Of a DNA stretch of 64,000 nucleotides, positions 22,161 to 33,176 are shown piece after piece. Under the pieces are notes generated by a model. That model searched no databases. It was given only the letters and a program-made list of their open reading frames with translations, and was not told the origin of the DNA. Position numbers and translations under genes: made by a program. Source of the DNA: Micropterix aruncella (taxonomy: Eukaryota > Arthropoda > Insecta > Lepidoptera > Micropterigidae); the NCBI GenBank assembly GCA_944548615.1, contig OX155976.1, positions 7,893,822-7,957,821 on the forward strand. The letters run 5' to 3'. How positions within the stretch are numbered: position 1 is the first letter of the stretch; every line of letters starts with the position of its first letter.

Positions 22161-22820
22161 GGAGCTAATGGGCCCATGATGAGGTGGCCACGATGACCCA
22201 TGTGTTCAGGGTCGGTCACACTCACGGGTCAACACCCATCCGATGGCCTCCACGCATGGGGTGCGAGCCTGGGTAGGACACTGGGTCAACCAGTCTCCAC
22301 TGGGAATCAAACCTCTGGCGCTCCTGGACGGTCTGCGCACCGAGCGGCGCAAGCCAATCGATTGTGCTCTCCGACTAACAATCGGGGGAGTCTGGAAAGT
22401 GTATTGTTTCCTATAGAGCGGGGGTGGTTGTCTACCTTACGGCGACTGCTCCTGAAATGACCATTGGCCATCCGATCCCGGTTCAGAGTCGGGCAAAGGA
22501 CGCCTTGGTCCGCGACAGATTCGGTTCACACCGTTTCACCGCTTCGTAAGGGAGAGGACCGTGCAAGCGACCTCGAACTCGGAACCAATCGAGAGACCGG
22601 AGAAATCTGGTCACAATTGGAAGCAAGGGCGCGAGATTCGGCCCGCCAGGTAACACTGGCTATCTCGCGGTAAGGCGTTGGCTTCTTGCGGGCTGTGACG
22701 TAGCTGGACGTTGGATTTGTTTCTGTCCAAAGTCTTCTACGTTCACTGCAGGGCGATAGAACGAGAAAATCGTTAAAACGTCCTGTGGTGACGGGCTCGC
22801 CCGTTGTAGTTGACACCGCA
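22161..22820 (-). mobile_element. Family A repeat, full-length copy
   Basis: Runs from GGAGCTAATGGGCCCATG to the 5' end sequence, read inverted as GGGCTCGCCCGTTGTAGTTG. It belongs to the subfamily whose 5' end is GCGGTGTCAACTACAACGGG (CTTGCGGTGT rather than CTAGAGTTGT). No target duplication was found, because it is flanked by other family pieces. Confidence 0.85.
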
Positions 22821-22823
22821 AGT

Positions 22824-23252
22824 TGTCTCCTATAGAGCGGGGGTAGTTGTTTACCTTACGGCAACTGCTCTTGAAACGACCATTCGGCTACCCGATACCG
22901 GGTGAAGAGCCGGGAAAAGGATGCCGTGGTTCGCGATAGATTCGGTAGATGCCGTATCACCGCTTCGTAAAAGAGAGGAACACGCAAGCGACCTCGAACC
23001 TATAACCAGTCGGAAGACCGGAGTAATCTGGTTGCAACTGGAAGTAAGGGCGCGAGTGTCGGCCCGCTGGTTGATTAACCTGGTTATCTCGCGATAAAGC
23101 ATTGGCTTCTTACAGGCGCGTGGCGTAACTAGACGGTGGACTGTTTTGTCCAAAGCCTTCTACGCTCACCTCACGGGAGACAGAACGATCTAATATCTAC
23201 AAGATTTTATTTACGGGTGATGGGTTCGCCCGTTGTAGTCGGCAACGTTAGT
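22824..23252 (-). mobile_element. Family A repeat, truncated copy
   Basis: Starts inside the family at GTCTCCTATAGAGCGGGGGT and proceeds to the 5' end (GGGTTCGCCCGTTGTAGTCG). It is more diverged than its neighbours. Confidence 0.8.
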
Positions 23253-23377
23253 TAGCTTCGCTCGATTTAATGTCGGGGCTTTTTAATTTTTTTTTCAAGA
23301 TTAAGACGGAAACATATATTTTGCCCCCCTGAGACGATTAAGAGCATTTTCAGATTGAAGTCTGTCTGTGTGACTGT
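23253..23377 (+). repeat. Family C repeat, left part, split by family A
   Basis: CCTGAGACGATTAAG followed by CAGATTGAAGTCTGTCTGTG, the same order as in other family C copies (27280-27370 and 40330-40360 inverted, 32290-32340 direct). It resumes after the family A copy at 24042. Confidence 0.65.
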
Positions 23378-24041
23378 GGGGGTTAACGGGCCCATGATGA
23401 GTTGGCCACGATGACCCATGTGTCCAGGGTCGGTCACACTCACGGGTCAACACCCATCCGACGGCCTCCTCGCATGGGGTGCGAGTCCTGGGTAGGACAC
23501 TGGGTCAACCAGTCTCCCCTGGGAATCAAACCTCTGGCGCCCCTGGACGGTCTGCACTCCGTGCGGCGCAAGCCAATCGATTGTGCTCTCCGACTAACAG
23601 TCGGGGGAGTCTGGGAACTGTATTGTTTCCTATAGAGCGGGGGTGGTTGCGTACCTTATGGCGACTGCTCTGGAATTGACCATTGGCCATCCGATCCCGG
23701 GTAAGAGGCGGGCAAAGGACGCCTTGGTCCGCGAAGATTCGGTGCACTCCGTTTCACCGCTTCATAAGGGAGAGGACCGCGCAAGCGACCTCGAACTCGG
23801 AACCAATCGAGAGACCGGAGAAATCTGGTCACAATTGGAAGTGAGGGCGCGAGTATCTCGAGCCCGCCGGGTTTACTCCTGGCTTACTCGCGGTAAGGCG
23901 TTGGACTCTCACGGGTTGTGACGTAGCTGGACGTAGAATGTACTGTCCAAAGTCTCTACGTTCACTGCAGGGCGATAGAACGACTAATCGTTAAAACGTC
24001 CTGTGGTGACGGGCTCGCCCGTTGTAGTTGACACCGCAAGA
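23378..24041 (-). mobile_element. Family A repeat, full-length copy with 15-bp target duplication
   Basis: Inserted in the CTGT-rich part of a family C repeat: TGTCTGTGTGACTGT occurs at 23363-23377 and 24042-24056. 664 bp long. The CTTGCGGTGT 5' subfamily. Confidence 0.9.
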
Positions 24042-24250
24042 TGTCTGTGTGACTGTCTGTCTGTCTGTCTGTGTGTCTGACTGTGTGTATTCCTCCACGA
24101 TAGCGCCTAAAGGCTTCACCCGATTGAGCTGAAATTTGTTGGCCGAGTTGGATTCGCCTGACGACCAATTCGAGTTGGATTCGTCGGCAGACCTCGTTGT
24201 TCGCCTAGTTGGAGCGTCTGACCAAATAAACATAGTGGTCGACAGCTTCA
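24042..24250 (+). repeat. Family C repeat, right part, with (CTGT)n microsatellite
   Basis: GACTGTCTGTCTGTCTGTCTG, then TATTCCTCCACGATAGCGCC and GATTGAGCTGAAATTTG. The last two words also occur, in diverged form, near 32360-32420 and, inverted, near 27275-27320 and 40240-40290. Confidence 0.65.
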
Positions 24251-24262
24251 ATTATATCGTTT

Positions 24263-24526
24263 CTATATAACATGTACCGGTATGGGTGCGACATGAGTAT
24301 TCGACATGATTTTAATCTTACCCATGTTTAGGTTTAGACCCACCTCTTGGGAGACGGTATTGAGGTCTCTGAGCGTTGATCCAAGGATGTCCATCGATCT
24401 AGCCATAATGACTATATCATCGGCGAATCGGAGGTGAGTGATGTATTCGCCATTGATGTTGATGTCATATCCGTCCCAGTTCAAAACCTTGAAAACATCC
24501 CCAAATGCAGAGGTGAACGTCTCCAT
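24263..24526 (-). pseudogene. Non-LTR reverse transcriptase fragment with FADD motif
   Basis: 87 codons with GDVFKVLNWDG and EYITHLRFADDIVIMARSMD, containing the F-A-D-D catalytic motif and the preceding block of RTE/R-type non-LTR reverse transcriptases. Both ends are truncated and no other domain is adjacent in frame. Confidence 0.85.
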
Positions 24527-24792
24527 GTCTCACAACCATTTTGCAATTGGAATGGATGTGTGCTCTGACGTTGAAGTCGGGTACACATGGTGGCCTTATT
24601 ATACAAACACTTCAACACTTTGATATACCTGTAGTCTACTTGTAAATATTCTTAATTAAATATTCTTATCTACACCGCCTGTTGATCTTTTAAAATCATG
24701 AAGATGGCTGGTCGTTCGTTCGTTAACGTGGACACGTTAGGACACGTCTCTCCAAAAATATGCGGTCTGGATAGCCTTGTCAGTCGCCTTTT
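24527..24792. other. Unassigned sequence, repeat-derived
   Basis: 24735-24800 (CACGTCTCTCCAAA onwards) resembles 33148-33215 upstream of the first RNase H fragment, so it belongs to an unnamed dispersed repeat that the next family A copy interrupts. Otherwise nothing recognised. Confidence 0.45.
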
Positions 24793-24806
24793 GTAGGTCC
24801 TGGTGT

Positions 24807-25480
24807 TTTGTAGGGAGCTATTGGCCCCTTGCTGAGTTGGCCACGAAGACCCATTCTGTTCAGGGTTGGTCACACTCACGGGTCAACACCCATCCGACGG
24901 CCTCCACGCATGAAGTGCGAGCCTGGGTAGGACTCTGGCCTTATGGTTAGTTTCCCCTAGGAATCAATCTTCTGGCGCTCCTGCACGGTCTGCGCTCCGT
25001 GCGGCATTGCCAATCGATTGCGCACTCTGACTAACAGTAGGGGGAGTCTAGAAGCAGTACTGTTTCCTATAGAGCGGGGGTGGCTGCGGACCTTACGGCG
25101 GCTGCTCTTGAAACGACCATCGGCTACCCGATCCTGGGTGAACAGCCGGGCAGAGGATGCCGAGGTCCGCGATAGATTCGGTATACACCGTTTCACCGCT
25201 TCGTAAGGGAGAGGACCGCGCAAGCGACCTCGAACTCGTAACCAATCGAGAGACTGGAGTAATCTGGTCGCAATTGAAAGTAAAGGCGTGAGTGTAAGTC
25301 CGCTGGGTAACACTCCTGGCTATCTCGCGGTTAAGGCGTTGGCCTCTTACGGGTTTGTGGCGGAGCTAGACGGTGGACTGTTTTTGTCCAAGTCTTCTGC
25401 GCTCTTTTCAGGGAGACAGAACGACTAATCGTTAAAACTTCCTGAGGTGACGGGCTCGCCCGCTGTAGTTGGCAACTCTA
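24807..25480 (-). mobile_element. Family A repeat, full-length copy with 14-bp target duplication
   Basis: GTAGGTCCTGGTGT flanks it at 24793-24806 and 25481-25494. 674 bp. This copy fixes the family ends: inverted, the left end is TTTGTAGGGAGCTATT and the right end GTTGGCAACTCTA. A ~118-codon open frame (25313-24957, minus) is shared in register with other copies. Confidence 0.92.
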
Positions 25481-25494
25481 GTAGGTCCTGGTGT

Positions 25495-26326
25495 GTAATG
25501 GGGGTTGACAACTGTGGGATAGGAGAGGGTCTTTATCCTGCAGCGTTCCACAGTTGTATATTTGTCCCAGCGGACGAGATTGGCTCGGCATGTTTTCGCA
25601 CACACTCTCAGTCTGTTAAGACTACGCCAGGTGGGTTAGGGGAGATGGAACCACGATGCTATCTGTTCCTTAACATCCTCGCCAAGTGAAGCTCTCCATT
25701 GCGTCTCCGATGCGGTTCAAAGATTGACTGCCTTAAAGCGTTTGTGTGCGGCCCATGAATTGCGATTTGAAGCGGTTGTTGTGTGGTTCTTGCCCGTACA
25801 TTGGGTGTCTTTGATCGTATTTCACCTTTAGGCCATCAGAATCAGCCAGGACATTACGAAATACGACGTACTCCAGGGGGAGAGGTGCCGATGAGCGGAT
25901 GGAGTAGGTTTGAGATAGCCGGAGGCAACTCTCGCAGCAACGTTTACGTGAATGAAAGATGGCGGTACTCAGGGAAGAAGAGTCGACTCAAGAAAGTCGG
26001 TTACGTAAGTTAAAATCGCAGTTTTCCTGTTAATGTAATGCTCTGCATACTTAACTACTGATCGAGCAGTACTCGTATGCTTATTAAGTGCATGTATTGT
26101 CCAACATTACAATGGAATACAAGTCTTAGGATTGTTTTCCAGAATAGTATAGAATAGTACAGAGTAGTATATGAAAAAGCCTACATAAACAAAAAAAAGT
26201 TCGCTGGCAGAGGGTTTCGTACTGACAAACCGTAGATATTATAATAATTTTATAATGGTATTTTAATTCAAATTCAAATTCAATTCAAATAAAAATTGAC
26301 ATTTTACATAATACGAGGGCCACAGG
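25495..26326. other. Unassigned region
   Basis: GTGTAATGGGGGTTGACAACTGTGG onward is the right continuation of the repeat split by the preceding family A copy. Short open frames at 25447-25689 and 25783-26013 show nothing I recognise. A CTTAGG-free AT-rich stretch with repeated AATTCAAATT lies at 26265-26300. Confidence 0.4.
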
Positions 26327-26665
26327 ATGGCGGTGTCGACTACAACGGGCGAACCCGTCACCCCAGGCTGGTATAACAATATGGATCGTTCTTTCAGCCG
26401 TGGGATGAGCGTAGAGGACTTGAGGACAAGACAATCTACTGTCTAGTTCACCAGCAACCCGTTAGAGTCCAACGCCTTACGGCGAGGCACCAGGACAGGC
26501 ACCCAGCGGGCAGTCTCACCCCCTAACTACCAGTTTTGGCAGGATATCTCCGCCTGGAATTAACCTTCAGGATACCTCCGTCCTCCCGACTGGTTTCGGG
26601 TCCAAAGTCGCTTGAATTTATCGCGGACCTGGGCGTTCTCTGCCCGTAGTGCCACACGGGGCCAC
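26327..26665 (+). mobile_element. Family A repeat, divergent 5' copy
   Basis: Starts GTGTCGACTACAACGGGCGA and keeps the family order to about the TCGCGGACC word, then is lost. It shares CAGGATATCTCCGCCTGGAA and its inverted counterpart with the pieces at 36540-36600 and 63230-63270, which defines a second subfamily. Confidence 0.75.
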
Positions 26666-26689
26666 GAGGGCCACACTGAGATTTTCACG

Positions 26690-27466
26690 AATGAATAAGA
26701 AAAAAATCGGTTGTGTCGCCCCGAGACTTTGCCGGCAAGCAGACAAGCCCCCTTTCGCCCCTGCCAGCTTCCCCCACCTCCAACCTTTCTCTCCCCCCCC
26801 ATCCTCCGCCCGCGACGACCCCCCCCCCACATCCAATAGTGATTGTGTCTAAAGATTATAATAGCAAATAAAGTATTTTTGCAGTATTAAAATAGCCATT
26901 TTCAAACATGATGTAGCATTTTAAAAAATACTTAAATATGGCGGTTTCTTTTGGTCACTTGTATAAGATATATTCCAATCAAAATTCACGATTTGGTTTC
27001 GGCCCAATGACGCAGCTGTGTACTGACTTTAGTTTCGAGATTGAAGCTTGACTAGCGCGCCCTCTGGTGGGCCGGTTTCAACCAAAATCTTTTCAACTCT
27101 TGCCATGACCCAAAAGTGATTGTGTCACGTGATAATGATAGCAAATGTAGTATATTTGTAGTATTTCGTTGTAATTAAAATGGTCTTTAAGTATTGAAGT
27201 ATGACTAGCGCGCCCCCTGGTGAACCGATTTCAATCACAACTCTTGCCATGACCAAATAATGCCTCCATGCCAAATTTAAGCTCAATCGGATTATGCCTC
27301 TGGGTAGCTATCGTGGAGCAAAACACACACACAGACAGACTTCAATCTGGAAATAGTCCTAATCGTCTCAAGGGGGCTCAAAATGGATTTTTCCGTATTC
27401 AACTTTTAAAAAAATGCGCGTTCTCAATACTTTTCCTCCTGGTCGGTGGTGGGGCGGGAAAGTAAC
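26690..27466 (-). repeat. Family C repeat copy
   Basis: Contains AAAAAATCGGTTGTGTCRCC near the left end (as at 39898), CTAGCGCGCCCYCTGGTG twice (27053, 27205), GAGCTTAAATTTGG inverted, a (CA)n run at about 27325 and GGAAAGTAA at 27458-27466. Other copies show ACTTTCC and GGAAAGT at opposite ends, suggesting short inverted ends. Non-coding; the class is unresolved. Confidence 0.55.
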
Positions 27467-27725
27467 ATTATAACAAAAGTATGAAAAGTAATAATTGAAT
27501 TTAACATTATTATGATTGTTAGGTTGATTATATTCTGGACTATCATTGACGTTTTTTAAAATAATACTTTTTTGTAAGTAAATTTTGATAATTATCGATT
27601 TATTTATTTTTATTATATTTTCAATTACAATATTGTATTGATAATTTTTAATATTGATATTTGACATTTTGTTTCGAATTTTATGTAAGTAATTAGGGTA
27701 TTTTTTTTCAAATAATTACGATAAT
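27467..27725. other. AT-rich spacer
   Basis: Very AT-rich. The minus-strand open frame at 27368-27667 has only low-complexity Ile/Asn content and is not credible. Confidence 0.5.
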
Positions 27726-28327
27726 GGGCTCGATTGCGTTTCGTCGTGAACTAAAATCGGAAATTAGTCCGTGTGAACGAGACAGGGCAATACGCTAGAG
27801 CGGAGTGTGAGATGAGCGGTTGTCACTTTTTCGCATTAAAACTGCACGCCAAGGTCAAATCTTACACCGCACGAAATAGGCTCGAATTTATTCGGACGAG
27901 TATAAGTTCAGCAGATAGTGGGCCCGATTGCGTTTCTTTGTGAACTAAAACTAAAATTAGTCCAAGCGAACAAGACAGAGCAATACCTTAGAGCGGAATA
28001 TGAAACGAACGATCGTCGAATAAATACTACCTGCCGAACTTATACTCGCCCGAATAAATTCGAGCATATTTCGTGCGGTGTAAGATTTGACCTTGGCGGG
28101 CTGTTTTAATGCGAAAAAGTGACAACCTGTCATCTCACACACCGCTCTAGCGTATTGCCCTATTTCGTTCACACGGACTAATTTCCGATTTTAGTTCACG
28201 AAGAAACGCAATCGAGCCCAGTATTTATCGACGATCGTTCGTTGCATATTCCGCTCTAACGTATTGCTCTGTCTCGTTCGCTTGGACTAATTTTAGTTTT
28301 AGTTCACAAAGAAACGCAATCGGGCCC
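27726..28327 (+). mobile_element. MITE family M3, outer copy interrupted by an inverted copy of itself
   Basis: Outer ends GGGCTCGATTGCG and CGCAATCGGGCCC with AAT on both sides (27723-27725, 28328-28330). The sequence is the same as the copy at 4927-5224 up to 27919, then resumes at 28220. Non-coding. Confidence 0.9.
27920..28219 (-). mobile_element. MITE family M3, inner nested copy, 300 bp
   Basis: A full-length copy in inverse orientation inside the outer one. AGT is duplicated at 27917-27919 and 28220-28222, while the uninterrupted sequence at 4927-5224 has a single AGT there (GGTAGTATTT). The 63-codon frame inside is incidental. Confidence 0.92.
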
Positions 28328-28470
28328 AATGTACGATATTGATTAGACAACTATTGTAAGATATTTGTAGTAAAGACATTTGTAATTATATCTTTTATTA
28401 TGCAATGTTTTGTTTTGGCGCAATGTACGGAACCCTCGGTTTAGTTTTTCTTAAATATTAAAACCAATAA

Positions 28471-29687
28471 CTAGAGCTGTCAACTACAACGAGCGAACCC
28501 ATCTCCCGTGAGGCGAGAGTAGAAGACTTAGGACGAAAACAGTCCACTGTCTAGTTACGCCACACGCCCGTAAGAGACTAACGCCTGACCACGAGATAGC
28601 CAGTTTAATCACCCAGCGGGTCGACGATCGCGCTCTTACTTCCAATTGCAACCAGATTACCCCGGTCTCCCGACTGGTTACAGGTTCGAGGTCGCTTGCG
28701 CGGTTCTCTCCCTTACGTAGCGGCGAAACTGTGTCTACCGAATTTATCGCGGACGACGGTATTCTTTGCTCGGCTGTTCACCCGGTATTGGGTTACCGTT
28801 TAGTCGTTTCAAGAGCTGTTGCCGTAAGGTGAACAACTACCCCAGCTTTATAGGAGACATTACTTTTTCCATATCGGTCGGAATGCACAATCGATTGGCT
28901 GACGCCGTACGCTGCGCAAACCGCCAAGAAGCGCCCGAAAGGTGGACTCCTAGGGGAAACTCGCAAGCAGGCCAGAGTCCTACCCAAGCTCGCACTTCTG
29001 CGTGGAGGCCGCCGGATGAGTGTTGACCCGAGAGTTTGACCGACCTTAAGGCGACATGATACCTGGGAACGACCATATCTGAAGAATATTAGTTTTATGA
29101 GTTTTAAAAAAAAATAAGCAATAATTGAAAAAAAGTTTTAAGTGAATCCCTCGATAAGGAACCAATTTAAAATTTGGACTCAAAAAAGTTGCTTATAACC
29201 TTGGATATTAAGGCTTTAAACTGACTTCGAAAACTTTCAGGCGCGTTTACTCCTACAATGTAAGCGGTGAGTGTGTTTTATTATCATTTCACTATATTGA
29301 CTGGTTAATTCTCTAGGGCAGCACTTAGCCACATTTTATATTTAGGTCCTAAATTAATTACAATTAATTAAAACGTAAGAGCGCTCTGAAAGTTACGCTA
29401 AATATGCTTTGCCATTAACACCCTTATACCACCACTGCGTAAAGATAGTTATTCTGTGTTAGCGCTGCGATAGAGCATTTAGTATGCGCCTAGTAGCCGG
29501 CGCGAGCGGACGTAGAATCTGCGCTTGACAATTCGTCAACGCTGGATTTTTATTGGTCGAACCCTACAAAATTGACCCCGCCTATTTTTTCGCGTGTACG
29601 CCCATTTCGGATATTTTATTGAGGTCTCATGTCGCATTAAGCACATGGGCCCTAGTTGCCTAACTGCAACAGGGCCTATAGCTTCCT
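28471..29687 (+). mobile_element. Family A repeat, split by a TTAA MITE
   Basis: 28471-29049 covers the family from CTAGAGCTGTC to GACCGACCTTAA. 29637-29687 carries the remaining end (CACATGGG, CTGCAACAGGGCC, TAGCTTCC), which aligns to the 22051-22160 fragment. The middle is the 587-bp MITE. Internal deletions are present near the 5' end. Confidence 0.82.
29050..29636 (+). mobile_element. MITE family D, copy 1, 587 bp, TTAA-flanked
   Basis: Ends GGCGACATGATACCT and, inverted, TGCGACATGAGACCT, flanked by TTAA at 29046-29049 and 29637-29640. TTAA target sites are typical of the piggyBac and Kolobok superfamilies. There is no coding capacity. Internal landmarks are CCCTCGATAAGGAACCAATT and GAGCGCTCTGA. 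Confidence 0.92.
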
Positions 29688-30008
29688 ATTCAACATAAAA
29701 AAAATAATCAACATAATCCCCAACAACATACACATGAACAATTACCTACGTCAGAAGCGTGCGTGTTACCGTGTGAGATGGTCGGTAGTATTATATAGGC
29801 ATCAGTCACATATTATGGGCGTACGAAAGCCGGTTAAATTGGCATTGCCATCACAGAACGGGGTCAAGATTTGCTCGCACCTCGTTAAGGTCGTCCGTGA
29901 CTTGGGATTCGAACTGGCAACACCACCTCTTTTCCATAAACAAGATTATGACCTTTGTTGTATGACCAGGAGCTAAACCATAACCACCTAAAATCGTGTT
30001 TTGCAGTG
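29688..30008 (-). mobile_element. Probable tRNA-derived SINE
   Basis: On the minus strand TTTAGCTCCTGGTC resembles a Pol III A box and AGTTCGAATCCCA a B box about 50 bases downstream, close to tRNA spacing. The rest (GACGACCTTAACGAGGTGC and onward) is a non-tRNA body. Ends and target duplication are not clear. Confidence 0.5.
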
Positions 30009-30009
30009 C

Positions 30010-30195
30010 CGCAGCAGCTACAATCCGTCCATATATCCAGTGGCGTAACATTTAATTTAAAACTGTTATTTTGTCATTCAGGAAATCATGTACAACTTTT
30101 TCATTGTTCATTTACATATGTATGTTTTCCGTTTCTATATTTTACCATAACTTCTAAACGCATGAACCGATTTAGAAAAGTGTAATATTGTTAGA
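30010..30195 (+). repeat. Family G repeat, copy 1
   Basis: CCAGTGGCGTAACATTTAA ... CATATGTATGTTTTCCG ... CATAACTTCTAAACGCATGA ACCGATTTAG aligns to the minus strand of 47725-47945. Non-coding and unclassified. Confidence 0.6.
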
Positions 30196-30282
30196 TTCGT
30201 ATGTCATCTCGACTTTTTTTTATTGTTGTGTTTGATCTTTTCGGCAGATTGTTATATAGTATGTCTTCTTCATCATCGTTCC

Positions 30283-30745
30283 CTCATTACTGAAGATCGT
30301 GGCCACTAGACAACAGTATGCTTACGAGGCTCCTCCACTTCGACGTGTCTTCTGCATGGCGGGTCGCAAATTGTATTGACCCTTTTGTAACTTCTTTGAT
30401 GAGGTCGTTCCATCTAGCCGGTGATCTGCCTCTGCTTCTTCTTCCCTCCACTTGACCCTCGGAAAGCATTTTCTCCAGATTCTCTGGGTTTCTCCTGGCA
30501 ACATGACCGAATAACTGCAGGATCCTTCTCATGCATACGGTGGAGAGCCTCACTTGGATGCCGAGTTCTTCCAGGACAGATTTGTTGGTTCGGCGTGCTG
30601 TCCATGAGATTCCTAGCACTTTACGCCAACACCACATCTCCTGTGCATCGATTTTGGTGCGTATCCGAGCCTTCAGGGTCCATGTCTCCGATGCATAGAG
30701 AAAGATCGAGAAAACCAGAGCTCGAACCAGCCTGAACCGGCGTAC
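30283..30745 (-). pseudogene. RTE-clade LINE, reverse transcriptase C-terminal fragment
   Basis: A continuous minus-strand frame has SIFLYASETWTLKARIRTKI then MWCWRKVLGISWTARRTNKS and FGHVARRNPENLEKML, ending GHDLQ and a stop. This is the standard C-terminal end of RTE-type endonuclease/reverse transcriptases. It lacks the endonuclease and palm and has no true start. A GATGATGAAGAAG-type tail lies just after the stop. Confidence 0.9.
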
Positions 30746-31318
30746 ATATAGTATGTTCGCTGTACGTATTTGTCGATAACTCTAACCATTGATTATAGAG
30801 GTAATTACGATCAATGCTATTACGCATCGCGCAACATAATGGACTTCATTTTTAAGACATGTATGGGGTAATGCTGACGCCACGCATTCTATTGTTAAGC
30901 AGTCTGACCATTTGTCTCGAGTTCTGTATTGGATCCACTATATACTGATGAATTATCAGCTTTCTCAGTAGGTACACCAGCGCCAGGTGTCCCGGAGTCT
31001 GACCTGCTGACCCTACATCAGCATTGAAATAGAAATAGAAATATATTTATTGTCCGAAATCGTGGTGGTACATTTATGGTGATAATGCGTAAAACTATGT
31101 CTCTCACAATTACCTGTTATTATAACAGATTGACAAATTTACTTATCTGCAAAATTTACTATCTGCTAATTATAATATCTTATTAAAAAATGTAATTGTT
31201 ACACTGGTTTGCCTATAATATCTAAATCAAATCAATAATCATTCGTAATGTTCATTGAATGGCCTGAAATAACATTTAAAAGAGAAATATAACATGAATA
31301 TAAATATACGTACCGGTA
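30746..31318. other. Spacer, nothing recognised
   Basis: AT-rich with no supported gene. GAAATAGAAATAGAAATA (31026 on) is a short hexamer repeat. Confidence 0.45.
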
Positions 31319-31690
31319 AATTACACAGCGAGGAGATCGCATCTATTGTTTAATGTGCCGTACCACCGTACAAATATTTTTGTAGACAGGCCAGTGGGAA
31401 GGGTTATAGCTCTTCTTAATTCCTTACCCATTGAAATAGATATCTTTTGTACATCCCTTTGGCAGCTAAAAAGGCATCTCCCTGCTATCTCATGTTTATC
31501 ATAATCTGTCTTTTATTTAGTTTTATATTTTTATGTTTTTTTCTTGTTCAATGTTAGCATTAATTTAGTTATGTAGTCATTTATTTTTAGACTTACACTC
31601 CAGCTTTAATATTCAAGGGCGAATTGGATTCATCTGTAATGCCCTTGAATACTATTTGAAACTAATACATAAATAAATAAATAAATGAAA
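31319..31690 (+). pseudogene. LINE 3' end (jockey-like) with (AAAT)n tail
   Basis: 31332-31495 translates as RRSHLLFNVPYHRTNIFVD then LLNSLPIEIDIFCTSLWQLK, the last block of a jockey/CR1-type reverse transcriptase ORF. It is followed by a 3' UTR and a terminal ATAAATAAATAAATAAATG at about 31671-31688. It is 5'-truncated to about 370 bp. Confidence 0.8.
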
Positions 31691-32225
31691 AAAATCTAAA
31701 CAGACCGGATAAGTAGCACTAACAGTAGAAGACAAAAAATAAAAATAATTCACCAATAATATAAAAAATAAAGAAAAAAATCAAAATCAAGGAATAATAA
31801 AAAATCCGCATATAAATACGAAATGTATATAATTTAAACTGTGTAATCTTCCTAATTAAATTATTGTAAAAAGAAAATGAAAATGCATGCTCACAATATA
31901 ATATTATGAGAAATATTCGTAAACCTTTTATCGATAAGTCATTTTTTCAACGCTGCGGTAAACCCTTTTCATTCTGTCTGAACTGAAAGTATCAGCTTTT
32001 ACAAAACTCATGCACTTTTTTTGTCGCTGGCTCACAAACTAATAGCTGTTTGTATTCCTATAAATAAAGGGTTCTTCGCATTGGTTCTTCGGTATATTTC
32101 TAGATGCGGTTTAGGTGGGTTATTAACGGAAATTGTGATTATAGTGGCCCCGAGATTAGAGCAGATTTTTTTTTTGTTTTATGTTGCGTTATATATTAAC
32201 GTGTTTAAGGTGTTGTTTTCTTTTA
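31691..32225. other. AT-rich spacer
   Basis: A-rich, then T-rich. The plus-strand open frame beginning at 32021 has no recognised domain and runs into the family C repeat. Confidence 0.45.
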
Positions 32226-32510
32226 TTACTTTCCCGGCCTACCAGCCACCGAGGAAGGAAATTATTGCGAACGAGCAATTTTTATTTTTCCTGAGACAAT
32301 TAGGGTCATTTTTAGATGGAAGTATGTCTGTGTATGCCTGCATTTGTAGCTGTGCGTATGTGTGTATTCCTCGACGATAGTGCCGAACCGTTTAATCCGA
32401 TTAAGCTAAAATTTGGTATGACGGCATCATTTGGTTATGGAAAGAGTTGAAAAGGTTGTGGTTGAAATCTTCACACCAGAGGGCGCACTAGTCGTATTTC
32501 AATCTCAAAA
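32226..32510 (+). repeat. Family C repeat copy
   Basis: Begins ACTTTCCCGGCCTACCAG, then CCTGAGACAATTAGGGTC, TGTATTCCTCGACGATAG, CCGATTAAGCTAAAATTTGG and CCAGAGGGCGCACTAG, the family order in direct orientation. Confidence 0.6.
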
Positions 32511-33146
32511 CATTGGACTTATGGACTTGGTATTTGGTACACGGATGCCTCGTTGGACCGAAATCATATACAAACTACACTAATAATATTCTAATTCCGC
32601 CATATATTTTAATCAAATATCAAAGACATCTGTTGGCACATTGCCTAACTCCGCGCTTAGCCGAGAATCGAAACCAACCTCATCGATTTTATTTAGGCGC
32701 TCATCGATTTTATTTATGAAATTTATATTCAGATGAAACCAGTCTTTGGCTACTTGCCAGGAAAGCAAGTGATCTCTCGGGGTGACACACGCGTTTTTTT
32801 AAAGAAACAATGAAGAACGGATGAGATATGAATATGAAAACTGTCCGAATAACAGAGGTGTCCGTTAATAGAGGTTTAATTTTACAACCGCGTTTCATTC
32901 ATAGTAGCTCGTCTAGTCGAGGCGTTAATTCGCTTTGAATCGATGATGCTATCTGCAGGATATGCCTTGTAATTACATTCAATTGCACTTAATTATAAAC
33001 CGCAAGTCCTTGTCTCGCCCATTAAAACTCCACTTTTTGCTTATATTTTATGCATTTTAATATGTACTAAGAAATGTAACGCGTCAATATTATATTATCA
33101 CAGATTTAATAATTACATACATAGTAGTTAACGCGTCCGGGCCAGG
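32511..33146. other. Spacer, nothing recognised
   Basis: CATCGATTTTATTTA occurs twice (about 32680 and 32702). No supported gene. Confidence 0.4.
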
Positions 33147-33176
33147 TTGACACGTCTCTCCAAATAAGCCGCCTAA

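Noticed and set aside
24042..24100. (CTGT)n and 119-bp arrays as CRISPR-like repeats
   Set aside because: Tandem repeats without unique spacers, and the window is eukaryotic.
22200..25313. Many 60-118-codon frames on both strands across 22-25 kb as host genes
   Set aside because: They recur only as parts of family A copies and are open on both strands because of high GC.
26560..26852. Overlapping Gly/Arg- and Pro-rich frames at 26.6-26.85 kb
   Set aside because: Low-complexity C-tract at the family A/family C junction; no conserved motif.
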